Shown here in pieces: positions 47,175-55,787 of a stretch of 64,000 nt of DNA (positions are counted from its first letter, which is position 1; every line of letters begins with the position of its first letter). The notes below the pieces were generated by a model, which worked only from the letters and a program-made list of their open reading frames with translations, did no database searches and had not been told where the DNA came from. A program made the position numbers and the translations under genes. Source of the DNA: Caballeronia grimmiae (GTDB lineage: Bacteria > Pseudomonadota > Gammaproteobacteria > Burkholderiales > Burkholderiaceae); the NCBI RefSeq assembly GCF_000698555.1, contig NZ_JFHE01000022.1, positions 18,742 through 82,741 on the forward strand, written 5' to 3'.

Positions 47175-48695
47175 TCAGCCGGTGCGGTCCTTCACGGGCG
47201 TACGCACCGTCGCGGTGCCGTCCGCGATCTGCTGCGCGAACACGAGCGCCTCGACGATGGTCCCGAACACTTCCTCGCGCACCTTGTCATCGGCCAGGCG
47301 CAGCAGATACGACGGATGATAGGTCGGCACGACGATGCGCCCCTTGTGCTCGATCGTCTTGCCGAGATACTCCGACAACGCCATGCGATGCCCCGTCACC
47401 GCCTTCAGCGCCGTCGCCCCGAGCGCGACGACCACCTTCGGCGCAATGCGCGCCAGCTCTTCGTCGAGCCAGTAGCGGCACGCCTCGCGCTCGCGCTGCG
47501 ACGGCGTCACGAGCGGGCGTTCCCGGCCTTCGCCGCCTTGCTCCGCGTGCTCGTCCCACTTGAAATGCTTCACCGCGTTCGTCAGATACAGCGATTCGCG
47601 CGTCAACTGCGCCTCGCGGATGGCGTCGTCGAGCAATTTGCCCGCTGCGCCGACGAACGGCTTGCCCTCGCGGTCCTCCTGGTCGCCCGGCTGCTCGCCG
47701 ACCAGCATGACGCGCGCATCCGCCGCGCCCGTGCCCGGCACGGCCTGCGTGGCGTTGCGCCAGAGCGAGCAGCGCTTGCACGCGTCGAGCGAGGGCGGCG
47801 CCTTGAGCGACGTGCCCTTGAGCGGCTCCAAGTCGGTATTGAGCGCCACTTCCATGTCGTCCGGCACGTTGCGCGGATGACGGTCGCGCCGCGTGTAAGG
47901 GTCCGCGCGGGCGATCAGCGCGGGATCGGCGCGCTCGTTCGGCGGACTCTTCCAGTACCGCACCGGCATGTGCGACGCCATTTCGGCGGCGTTTTCCTGC
48001 GCCGGCGCGAAAGTGCTCTCGTAATAGGCGAGCCACAACGCCTCGATGGCGTCGCCGCTGACCGCTTCGCCGCTCATGGAGTCGGCGCTCACGCCGAAAT
48101 CCATCGGTTTCTCTTCCGGCTCGCTCGTGCGGTCCACGCGCAGCAGCGCGCCGTCCCAGAAGGCCGCGCCGTGCGGCGTGGCGATCATCCAGGTGGCGCT
48201 GCCCATGCGCGTGGCGAAGTGCATGGCGGCGTGTTCCAGCAGGTCATGCACCGGTTCGCACCAGCTAATGAACTCCGGCGGCCCGAGCGACGCATCCCGA
48301 TGCCGAAAGCGCAGCGTCGCGCGCATCTTGCCTTCTTCGGCCTGCACCGCTTCGATCATGCGATGCAGCCGATGCCCGTCCGCATCTTCCAGCGACGCGA
48401 CCGCGCGATCGCCCTGCGTCCAGCGCCACAGCACCTTGTAGAGAAACGGCCAGCGATCCGGCGCGCGGTAACACGCAGCCGTCTCCAGCATGACCAGCAA
48501 CTCGCGGGCGATCTTGACCGGCTTGGGCGCGTTCGGGTCTGCCGGGCCGCAAGGCGCAGCAATGGTGCCGAACACCGTGGCCGACGCGGCGGATTCGCGC
48601 CAGAGCACGTCTTGCGGCGGCACGCCCTCCGTGACGAGGGAACGCGCGACGGTGCGCCATGCAGCGAACGATGGGTCGAGGATGACGCTTTTCAT
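47175..48695 (-). CDS. DUF4130 - UdgX-like uracil-DNA glycosylase family fusion
   Basis: The 506-residue protein joins an N-terminal DUF4130 domain (about 1-250) to a UdgX/family-4 UDG domain (about 275-490) with 'VMLVGEQPGDQEDREGKPFVGAAGKLLDDAI', 'LYLTNAVKHFKW', 'VVVALGATALKAVTG' and 'VPTYHPSYLLR'. Cys306, Cys309 and Cys406 are candidate Fe-S ligands. UdgX proteins carry a KRRIH loop whose His bonds covalently to DNA after uracil removal. Here the aligned stretch reads RERPLVTPS (residues 391-399), with Leu in place of that His. It may be a plain glycosylase, or a binding-only variant. Confidence 0.85.
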   Translation of the reverse strand: MKSVILDPSFAAWRTVARSLVTEGVPPQDVLWRESAASATVFGTIAAPCGPADPNAPKPVKIARELLVMLETAACYRAPDRWPFLYKVLWRWTQGDRAVASLEDADGHRLHRMIEAVQAEEGKMRATLRFRHRDASLGPPEFISWCEPVHDLLEHAAMHFATRMGSATWMIATPHGAAFWDGALLRVDRTSEPEEKPMDFGVSADSMSGEAVSGDAIEALWLAYYESTFAPAQENAAEMASHMPVRYWKSPPNERADPALIARADPYTRRDRHPRNVPDDMEVALNTDLEPLKGTSLKAPPSLDACKRCSLWRNATQAVPGTGAADARVMLVGEQPGDQEDREGKPFVGAAGKLLDDAIREAQLTRESLYLTNAVKHFKWDEHAEQGGEGRERPLVTPSQREREACRYWLDEELARIAPKVVVALGATALKAVTGHRMALSEYLGKTIEHKGRIVVPTYHPSYLLRLADDKVREEVFGTIVEALVFAQQIADGTATVRTPVKDRTG

Positions 48696-48815
48696 CGAAA
48701 ACCGGAACCAGAAAAGGCTGAAAAGTACTGTATATCCATACAGTATTCTAGCGATGGCTCCTGCTTCGCGGCAACTTTTTTGGGATGATCGTGCCCTTTA
48801 CTGCGTCACGGGGTC

Positions 48816-49403
48816 TTAGCTCCGTGGCAAGTCGCTTGGCAAATCCACGTCGCGCAAGACGTTCGGATCGTCGACCTCGACGATGAGCGGCGTCACTCTG
48901 GCGAGGATGCCGCGTGCGCCGGCATCGCCATCGAGCGAGGCGAGCGCATCGCGATGCACGCTGCCGAAGCCAACCGGATGCCCGCGCGTGCCGCGATAGT
49001 ACGGCGCGACGAGTTCCGCGCCGGCATCGAGGGCGCGCGCGACTGCTTCGATCGTCGCGGGTTCGATCCACGGCATGTCGCCGAGCGCGACGATCCAGCC
49101 GCCGGCATCGGGCGTTGCGCGCACGGCGGCGGCGAGCGTCGCGCCCATGCCGCGCCCGGCGTCGGCGCTGACGATGACCTTGCAGCCCGCTTCGTCCAGC
49201 ACGCCGGCGAGCGTTTCCGCGCCGGGCCGCACGATCGCGACGACTTCCGCCGCCACGGCCAGCAGCCGCCGCGCCGACTGAACGGCAACCGGCACGCCGC
49301 CCGGCAGCGGAGCCAGCAGCTTGTTTTGAACGCCGGATGGGTCGAAGCGGGTACCGAGGCCCGCCGCCAGCAGAATGCCGGTCGCGTTCGACGAATAGGT
49401 CAT
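48816..49403 (-). CDS. MocA/MobA-like molybdopterin nucleotidyltransferase
   Basis: The 195-residue product has the NTP-transferase signature 'GILLAAGLGTRFDPSGVQNKLLAPLPGG', with the Lys of the LxxGxGxR...K pattern, then 'ALGDMPWIEP' (metal-binding Asp) and 'GHPVGFGS'. It resembles MocA, which attaches CMP to molybdopterin. It lies 73 bases after the aldehyde oxidase operon on the same strand, so it probably makes the dinucleotide cofactor for that enzyme. Confidence 0.87.
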   Translation of the reverse strand: MTYSSNATGILLAAGLGTRFDPSGVQNKLLAPLPGGVPVAVQSARRLLAVAAEVVAIVRPGAETLAGVLDEAGCKVIVSADAGRGMGATLAAAVRATPDAGGWIVALGDMPWIEPATIEAVARALDAGAELVAPYYRGTRGHPVGFGSVHRDALASLDGDAGARGILARVTPLIVEVDDPNVLRDVDLPSDLPRS

Positions 49404-49443
49404 CGCGCTCGTCGTGGATGAGGAAGGAAGCCGATTGTGCAGC

Positions 49444-49475
49444 GCGTGGAAGGCGGCGGCAACCGCCTTCCACGC
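49444..49475. other. Strong stem-loop at the 3' end of the PaoC-like gene
   Basis: A 13-base perfect stem, GCGTGGAAGGCGG (49444-49456) with CCGCCTTCCACGC (49463-49475) and a 6-base loop, begins one base past the stop codon. No T-run follows on either strand. It may protect the pao mRNA or partially limit reading into the MocA-like gene. Confidence 0.6.
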
Positions 49476-49476
49476 C

Positions 49477-51699
49477 TTACGCCACGTTCGAGCCCATCAC
49501 CTTGTCGAGCGTGAGCGGCAGGTCGCGCACCCGCACGCCGGTCGCGTGATGCACCGCATTCGCGAGCGCCCCGGCCACGCCGGTAATGCCGATTTCGCCG
49601 ATTCCCCGCGCTCCAAGCGGATTGATATGCGGGTCCGGCTGTCCGACGAACGAAATGTCGAGCAAGCCGATATCGGCATTCACGGGTACGTGGTACTCCG
49701 CGAGATTCGCGTTGGTGTAACGCCCGTAACGCACGTCGAGATCGCTCTTCTCCAGGAGCGCCGAGCCGACGCCCCACACGATGCCGCCCATCAACTGGCT
49801 GTGCGCCGTTTTCTCGTTGATGAGCGTCCCCACGTCGTACACGCCGACGATGCGCGGCACGCGGATCGTGCCGAGGTCGGCATCGACATGCACTTCCGCG
49901 AAGACCGCGCCGAACGAGTGAAACGAGTACTGCTTCTTCTCGTCGCCGGGGCGCGCGGTGGCGATCGCCTCGATCGGCTTGCCGCCGTTGCGGGCGATGA
50001 CCGCCGCGGCCGGATCGCGTTTATCCGGCGCCGATACGCTCACGACCCAGCCGTTGCTCACGGTCACGTCCTCCTGCGCGAGTCCCGCGACGGGCGAGCC
50101 GCGATCGGCGATGGCCATCGCGATGAGCTGATCGCGCGCCTGTTTCGACGCCGCCTGCACCGCTGGCGATACGCTCGCCGCCGATTGCGAACCGCCCGAC
50201 ACCGGCGCTTTCGGCAGCGACGAATCGCCGAGCGCGAAGCGCACGTAATCGAGCGGAAAGCCGAGCGCGTCGGCCGCGACCTGCGTCATGATCGTGTACG
50301 TGCCGGTGCCAAGATCCTGCGTGCCGGAGGCGACCATCGCGGTGCCGTCGGGCAGGATGCGCGCAATCGCCGACGCCTCGCTGCGGTTCGCCGGATACGT
50401 CGCCGTCGCCATGCCCCAGCCGACGAGCGTGTTGCCTTCGCGCATCGAACGCGGCGCGGCGCTGCGCCTGCTCCAGCCGAATTTGTCGGCGCCTGCGCGA
50501 TAACACTCCAGCAGCGCCTTGCTCGACCACGGCTTTTTGTCCTGCGGCTCCATGTCCGCGTAATTCTTGATGCGCAACGCGAGCGGGTCCATGCCGAGCC
50601 GATACGCCATCTCGTCCATCGCCGATTCGAGCGCGAACGAGCCGCTCGTCTCGCCCGGCGCGCGCATGAAGGTCGGCGTGCCGACATCGAGCTTGACGAG
50701 CCTGTGCGAGGTCGATTGATTAGGCACCGCGTACATCATCCGCGTGACGATGGCCGAGCTTTCCGTCCAGTCCTCGAACGTCGATGTCGTCGCTATCACG
50801 TCGTGACGCATGCCGGTCATGGTTCCGTCGGGGCGGGCGCTCACCTGAATGCGCTGCTCGGTGAACGGCCGGTTGCCGACCATGCCGAACATCTGCGGCC
50901 GGTCGAGCACGAGCTTGACGGGCCGGCCCGTCTGCTTCGACGCCATCGCCGCGAGCACGACATGCGACCACGCCGAGCCCTTGCAGCCGAAGCCGCCGCC
51001 GACGAACGGGCAGATCACGCGCACGTCGTCGTCGCGCATGCCGAAGAACTTGGCGACCGCGCTCCGCGTGCCGGAGACGCCCTGCGTCGAGTCGTAGAGC
51101 GTGAGCTTCGGGCCGTCCCAGCGCGCGAGCGTCGCATGCGGCTCCATCGGATTGTGATGCTCGTTCGGCGTCGTGTAGACCGCGTCCAGGCGCGCTGGTC
51201 CCTGCCGCAGACCGGCATCGACGTCGCCGCGCCGGGTCGTGATCGCGCGGCCCATCATCTTTTCCGGCTGATACGCCGAGCCTTTCGCGCGCTCGAAATC
51301 CGCGTTCGGCATCGCGGCTTCGTAGCGGATGTCGACGAAACGCGCCGCGCCTCGCGCCTGTTCGAGCGTTTCGGCGACGACGACCGCGACCGGCTCGTTG
51401 CTGTAGCGCACGTCGTTGGTTTGCAGCAGCGTGAGCTTGCGCACGGCGGGCGGCTGCGCGTCGGGCACGCCGCCGTTCGGCAGGCGCATCGCGTTCTGAT
51501 GCGTCATGACGAGCAGCACGCCGGGCATCGCCTGGGCGCGCGCCGTATCGATCGATGCGATACGCCCCTTCGCCACCGTGCTCGTGATGAGCACCGCATG
51601 CGCGAGCTTCGCCTCGCTGTTGTCGCCCGAATAGCGCGCCTGGCCGGTCACCTTGAGCACGCCGTCGGTGCGATCGAGTGGTTGTCCAATGACACTCAT
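49477..51699 (-). CDS. paoC: Aldehyde oxidoreductase, molybdenum-binding subunit (PaoC-like)
   Basis: The 740-residue subunit belongs to the xanthine dehydrogenase family, and its size fits E. coli PaoC (about 730). Visible blocks are 'VTGQARYSGDN', 'EPHATLARWDG', 'VGGGFGCKG', 'RAPGETSGSFALESAMDEMA', 'ASGTQDLGTGTYTIMTQVAAD' and the catalytic Glu in 'ARGIGEIGITG'. It binds the molybdopterin cytosine dinucleotide cofactor and oxidises aldehydes to acids. ATG 51699 overlaps the FAD-subunit stop (ATGA). The third gene of the A-B-C operon. Confidence 0.92.
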   Translation of the reverse strand: MSVIGQPLDRTDGVLKVTGQARYSGDNSEAKLAHAVLITSTVAKGRIASIDTARAQAMPGVLLVMTHQNAMRLPNGGVPDAQPPAVRKLTLLQTNDVRYSNEPVAVVVAETLEQARGAARFVDIRYEAAMPNADFERAKGSAYQPEKMMGRAITTRRGDVDAGLRQGPARLDAVYTTPNEHHNPMEPHATLARWDGPKLTLYDSTQGVSGTRSAVAKFFGMRDDDVRVICPFVGGGFGCKGSAWSHVVLAAMASKQTGRPVKLVLDRPQMFGMVGNRPFTEQRIQVSARPDGTMTGMRHDVIATTSTFEDWTESSAIVTRMMYAVPNQSTSHRLVKLDVGTPTFMRAPGETSGSFALESAMDEMAYRLGMDPLALRIKNYADMEPQDKKPWSSKALLECYRAGADKFGWSRRSAAPRSMREGNTLVGWGMATATYPANRSEASAIARILPDGTAMVASGTQDLGTGTYTIMTQVAADALGFPLDYVRFALGDSSLPKAPVSGGSQSAASVSPAVQAASKQARDQLIAMAIADRGSPVAGLAQEDVTVSNGWVVSVSAPDKRDPAAAVIARNGGKPIEAIATARPGDEKKQYSFHSFGAVFAEVHVDADLGTIRVPRIVGVYDVGTLINEKTAHSQLMGGIVWGVGSALLEKSDLDVRYGRYTNANLAEYHVPVNADIGLLDISFVGQPDPHINPLGARGIGEIGITGVAGALANAVHHATGVRVRDLPLTLDKVMGSNVA

Positions 51700-52685
51700 G
51701 CTGCACCTCCTGCCTGTTCGACGGCGCGTACGATCGCCCGCTGCGCGAGCGTCACCTTGAATGCGTTGTCGCGCCGCGGTTTCGCGCCCTGCACGGCGAG
51801 CGCGGCGGCGTTTTGCAGCGTGCTTCTGTCGAGCGTCCTGCCGACGAGCGCCGCTTCCGTCGCCTTCGCGCGCCACGGCTTGTGCGCGACGCCGCCCAGC
51901 GCGATGCGCGCGCTCTTCACCGTGTTGCCATCCATCTGCAACGCCGCCGCGACCGATACCAGCGCGAACGCATAGCTCGCCCGGTCGCGCACCTTCAGAT
52001 ACTTCGAGTGCGCGGCGAAGAGCGGCGGCGGCAGATCGACGGACGTGATCAGTTCGCCCGGCAAGAGCGTCGTGTCGAGATCGGGCCGGTCACCCGGCAG
52101 CCGATGAAACTGCGCGAACGGAATCGTCCGTTCGCCATCCCGGCCGCTGACGCGCACGACCGCATCGAGCGCCGCGAGCGCCACGTTCATGTCGGATGGA
52201 TTCGTCGCGATGCACTGATCGTTTGCGCCGAGAATCGCGTGAATGCGCGTGTTGCCTTCGAGCGCCGCGCATCCGCTGCCGGGCTTGCGCTTGTTGCACT
52301 GGGGAAAGGCGGTGTCGTAGAAGTAGTAGCAGCGCGTGCGCTGCATCAGATTGCCGCCGACCGTCGCCATGTTGCGCAACTGCGCCGACGCCCCCGCGAG
52401 AAACGCCTGCGACAGCAGCGGATAACGCTCGCGCACCCAGGCGTGATTCGCGGCATCGCTGTTGCGCACGAGTGCGCCGATGCGCAGGCCGCCGTCCGGC
52501 AGCGCCGTGATCGTGTCGAGCCCGCCGATATGCGTGATATCGACGAGTCTCACGGGCCGCGCGACGCCGCCCTTCATCAGGTCGAGCAGGTTCGTTCCGC
52601 CGCCGATGAACACCGTGCCCGGCTGGCTGGCCGCCTGAATCGCCGAGCCGATGTCGGCCGCGCGCTGATAGGAAATCGCGTCCAT
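51696..52685 (-). CDS. paoB: Aldehyde oxidoreductase, FAD and 4Fe-4S subunit (PaoB-like)
   Basis: The 329-residue subunit has the FAD-binding pair 'TVFIGGGTNLLDLMKGG' and 'AQLRNMATVGGNLMQRTRC'. A Cys-rich insert follows ('RCYYFYDTAFPQCNKRKPGSGC'), which in PaoB carries an additional 4Fe-4S cluster. It relays electrons from the Mo centre to an external acceptor. It lies 10 bases after the 2Fe-2S gene and overlaps paoC by 4 bases. Confidence 0.92.
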   Translation of the reverse strand: MDAISYQRAADIGSAIQAASQPGTVFIGGGTNLLDLMKGGVARPVRLVDITHIGGLDTITALPDGGLRIGALVRNSDAANHAWVRERYPLLSQAFLAGASAQLRNMATVGGNLMQRTRCYYFYDTAFPQCNKRKPGSGCAALEGNTRIHAILGANDQCIATNPSDMNVALAALDAVVRVSGRDGERTIPFAQFHRLPGDRPDLDTTLLPGELITSVDLPPPLFAAHSKYLKVRDRASYAFALVSVAAALQMDGNTVKSARIALGGVAHKPWRAKATEAALVGRTLDRSTLQNAAALAVQGAKPRRDNAFKVTLAQRAIVRAVEQAGGAA

Positions 52686-52695
52686 GTTCGCCTCC

Positions 52696-53391
52696 TCAGC
52701 TGCGCGTCGAAGCGACGATCTTCACCGCCGCCACGATGTTCGGATACGCACCGCAGCGGCAGATGTTGCCGCTCATGCGCTCGCGGATTTCATCGTCGGA
52801 GAGTTGCGGCGGGCGATAGCGCACGTCGGCGGTTGCGGCGCTGGCGTCGCCGGCGCGGTATTCGTCGATGAGCGCGGTCGCCGAGCACAACTGGCCCGGC
52901 GTGCAGTAGCCGCACTGGAACGCGTCCTTCTCGATGAACGCCTGCTGAAGCGGGCTCAGGGTGTCGGCGGCGGGCGCGAGGCCTTCGACCGTCGTCACCG
53001 ATTCGCCTTCGTGCATCACGGCGAGCGTGAGGCACGAGTTGATGCGCCGCCCGCCCACGATTACCGTGCACGCGCCGCACTGGCCGCGATCGCAGCCTTT
53101 CTTCGTGCCGGTGAGGCCGGCGTATTCGCGCAGCGCGTCGAGCAGGGTCGTGCGCGCTTCGACATGCAGTTCGTGCGGATGACCGTTGATGGTCAGCTTG
53201 ACGGGCATCGTCGGTGCTGCGGAAGGCGGCATCGGCGCGGATGCGCTGGCATTCGTATCGGCCTGTTGCGCATGGGCGAGCGGCGCGGCGGTTACGGCCG
53301 CCGCCGCTGCGGCCGATTGCAGAAAGCGCCTGCGCGCGGGCTTTTGAGCCGCGTCGTCGAGGCCGGGGGATGGCTTGTTGATAGGGGACAT
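52696..53391 (-). CDS. paoA: Aldehyde oxidoreductase, 2Fe-2S subunit with Tat signal (PaoA-like)
   Basis: The 231-residue subunit begins with a Tat leader: 'ARRRFLQSAAAAAAVTAAPLAHAQ' (twin Arg at residues 20-22). The plant-type ferredoxin fold follows ('KKGCDRGQCGACTVIVGGRRINSC'), then the second cluster domain ('QCGYCTPGQ', 'GNICRCGAYPNI'). The Tat signal means the whole folded trimer is exported to the periplasm, as in E. coli PaoABC, where it detoxifies aromatic aldehydes. It is first in the operon. Confidence 0.93.
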   Translation of the reverse strand: MSPINKPSPGLDDAAQKPARRRFLQSAAAAAAVTAAPLAHAQQADTNASASAPMPPSAAPTMPVKLTINGHPHELHVEARTTLLDALREYAGLTGTKKGCDRGQCGACTVIVGGRRINSCLTLAVMHEGESVTTVEGLAPAADTLSPLQQAFIEKDAFQCGYCTPGQLCSATALIDEYRAGDASAATADVRYRPPQLSDDEIRERMSGNICRCGAYPNIVAAVKIVASTRS

Positions 53392-53840
53392 GGCGAAAGA
53401 AGGCTCCTCGCTCGTTCGGAAGGGCGCCGTGCGGCTCGAGTCTTCATGGGGCTGTCCGCTCGCGGCCGATTGCGACGGATCGGGCGCGAGCGCCGGTGCT
53501 CGAGTGCGCGGAGAGGCACGTTGGCGCGGGAAAGTGGCCGTTCGGCAACTGTAAGGGAACCGAACGGTCGTCCACCCGCAACGGACTCTACAGCAAGCAC
53601 AGTGCCATACGGCGAGGCGTCGGACGTGCGCTCATGGCATCGGGGCGCGCAAAAGCCCGTATGTGCCAGCGAAAACCGGCTGGACGGTCATGCGACTGTT
53701 TCTGAAATCGGTCCGGCATCAAGCACACTTTGTGACGTTGGGACCATCGCGAGTCGCTCAAAATTGCATGGTCATCGCCAGATCGTCAGACGCGACGCAG
53801 TGCCGCCCGGGCATTCTTTCAAACTTCGAAGCTCTCCATC
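53392..53840. other. Intergenic region between paoA and the TPR gene
   Basis: These 449 bases separate two divergent genes. Short ORFs are present, but none has a ribosome site or a recognisable product. Promoters of both genes should lie here; I could not identify a convincing -35/-10 pair or hairpin. Confidence 0.5.
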
Positions 53841-55787
53841 ATGTCCCTCGATCTCTTTCAGCGCGCCTTGCAGCAGTATTCGATGAATCGACATGCCGAC
53901 GCCTGGGCCATCCTGTCGCCACTGATCGATTGTCCGCAGCCTGATGCCGAGGCGCTTAATCTTGCCGGAGCGTGTGCGTGCGCGATGCACCGCGCAGAGC
54001 AGGCGCAAATGCTGTGGGAGCGCGCGATCGAGCAGCATCCGCAGCACGCCGGCGTCCACAACAATCTCGGCAATCTGTACGAGCAGCTCGGGCGGCTGCC
54101 GGAAGCGGCAGCGATGTTTCGGCGCGCGCTCGAACTGGACCCCGATTCCCCCGCGGTGCATTACAACCTCGGCAACGTGCTGGCAAAGCTGGAGCGCATC
54201 CCGGACGCGGAGCAGTCGCTGCGCCGGGCGCTCGAACTGAAGCCGGATCTCGTCGCGGCGCATTACAGCCTCGGCAAGCTGCTAATGATGCTTGCGTGCT
54301 TCGACGAGGCGCAGCAGCATTTCGACATTGCGATTGAAGCGCGCCCGGACTGGGCCGACGCTCACTTCAACCTCGGCAAGACGTTTGCCGCCCGGCAGCG
54401 CCACGGCGAAGCTGAACACGCGTTTCGCGCGGCCATCGAAAGCAATCCGCGCCTGATGATGGCGTATCAGAGTCTGGTCGAAGTGCTCCAGACGCAGGGA
54501 CGCTTCGCGGACCTGGAAGGCGTGTATCGCCGTCTGACGGAGCATGCACCCGAGTTTGCGGCGGCGAATTGCAACCTGGGGCAGGTGATCGCTCAGGTCA
54601 CGGCGCTCGCCGGACTCGAACGCCTCGACGAGGCGGAAGCGGCGTACCGCCGCGCGATCGCCGTTCAGCCGGATTATGTGCCGGCGCACATCGCGCTCGG
54701 CAACCTGCTGAAAGAAAGCGAGGCGCGTGCGGACGAGATGCTCGCGGCATTCCGGCGTGCGGTGGAGCTCGACCCGGCTTCGGCGCGGGCCAGGATGAAC
54801 CTGGCTGGCGGGCTGCTGCGCGTCGGGAAGTACGCCGAAGCCTGGCCGTTGTGGGAAGCCCGGTACGACGAAACGTGGCCGGAGCACCCCATTCCAGTGC
54901 CCGACCTGCCGTGGCCGCAATGGCGCGGCGAGCCGCTCGCCGGCAAATCGCTATTCGTGATCCACGAACAGGGATTCGGCGATACCTTCCAGTTCTGCCG
55001 CTTTCTGCCGATGCTGAGGTCGCAGGGGCTTTCGACGCTGTCGGTTGTATGGTCCGAGGACGACCCGCTGCTTGCCTCTGTCGGTGGCGTCGACGCCTGC
55101 GTGAGCACCGACGCGCTACACACCCTGCCGTCGCCCGACTACTGGTGTTTCATGATGAGCCTGCCGGGGCTCCTTGGCATCACGTTCGAGACGGTTCCCA
55201 ACACCACGCCCTATCTTGCGGTGGCGGACGCGCGCATCGAACACTGGCGCAGCCGCTTGCCGGCGGGGGTGCCGAAGATCGGCATCGCGGCAATGAGTGA
55301 ACCGCGTGCATCGCCGCTCGACGCGCGGCGATGGGTTAGCGCGCAGACCTGCATTCCGTTGCTCGGCCTGCCGGGCGTGCGCTTCGTCAATCTGCAGAAG
55401 GCGCCGATCGCGCGTGCGCAATACGATGTCCTGCCGCCGCCGCTGCGACCGCTCGACCTGATGGGCGACGTGCGCGACTTCTCCGATACGGCCGCGATCA
55501 TCGCGTCGCTCGACGTGGTCATCGCCGCGGACACCTCGGTCGCCCATCTCGCGGGCGCGCTCGGCAAGCCCGTGTGGATGCTGCTGGGCTCCAATCCATG
55601 CTGGCGCTGGGGAATCAGCGGCGAAAGGACGGTTTGGTATCCGAAAGCGCGCCTGTTTCGTCAGACCAGACCGAACGAGTGGGGTGATGTGATTGCGCGT
55701 GTCGCCGATGCGTTGACCGATTGGCGGGACCGGAACGCATCGGCCGACGCCGGCGACGGGCCGCCCATCACGCCTCGCTCTCCATGA
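53841..55787 (+). CDS. TPR protein with C-terminal glycosyltransferase-like domain
   Basis: The 648-residue protein has about nine tetratricopeptide repeats (about 1-340; for example 'AGVHNNLGNLYEQLGRLPEAAAMFRRALELDPD'). The C-terminal domain (about 355-630) has 'LFVIHEQGFGDTFQFCRFLPML' and 'DTSVAHLAGALGKPVWMLLGSNPCWRWG', the ADP-heptose-transferase-like fold often annotated as 'TPR glycosyltransferase'. It may modify surface or flagellar proteins. Its last 20 bases overlap the convergent gene's 3' end. Confidence 0.85.
   Translation: MSLDLFQRALQQYSMNRHADAWAILSPLIDCPQPDAEALNLAGACACAMHRAEQAQMLWERAIEQHPQHAGVHNNLGNLYEQLGRLPEAAAMFRRALELDPDSPAVHYNLGNVLAKLERIPDAEQSLRRALELKPDLVAAHYSLGKLLMMLACFDEAQQHFDIAIEARPDWADAHFNLGKTFAARQRHGEAEHAFRAAIESNPRLMMAYQSLVEVLQTQGRFADLEGVYRRLTEHAPEFAAANCNLGQVIAQVTALAGLERLDEAEAAYRRAIAVQPDYVPAHIALGNLLKESEARADEMLAAFRRAVELDPASARARMNLAGGLLRVGKYAEAWPLWEARYDETWPEHPIPVPDLPWPQWRGEPLAGKSLFVIHEQGFGDTFQFCRFLPMLRSQGLSTLSVVWSEDDPLLASVGGVDACVSTDALHTLPSPDYWCFMMSLPGLLGITFETVPNTTPYLAVADARIEHWRSRLPAGVPKIGIAAMSEPRASPLDARRWVSAQTCIPLLGLPGVRFVNLQKAPIARAQYDVLPPPLRPLDLMGDVRDFSDTAAIIASLDVVIAADTSVAHLAGALGKPVWMLLGSNPCWRWGISGERTVWYPKARLFRQTRPNEWGDVIARVADALTDWRDRNASADAGDGPPITPRSP

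Noticed and set aside
49414..51975. An 853-codon plus-strand ORF opposite paoC
   Set aside because: Composition is Arg/His/Asp-rich without domain features; it is the antisense of a well-supported molybdenum subunit.
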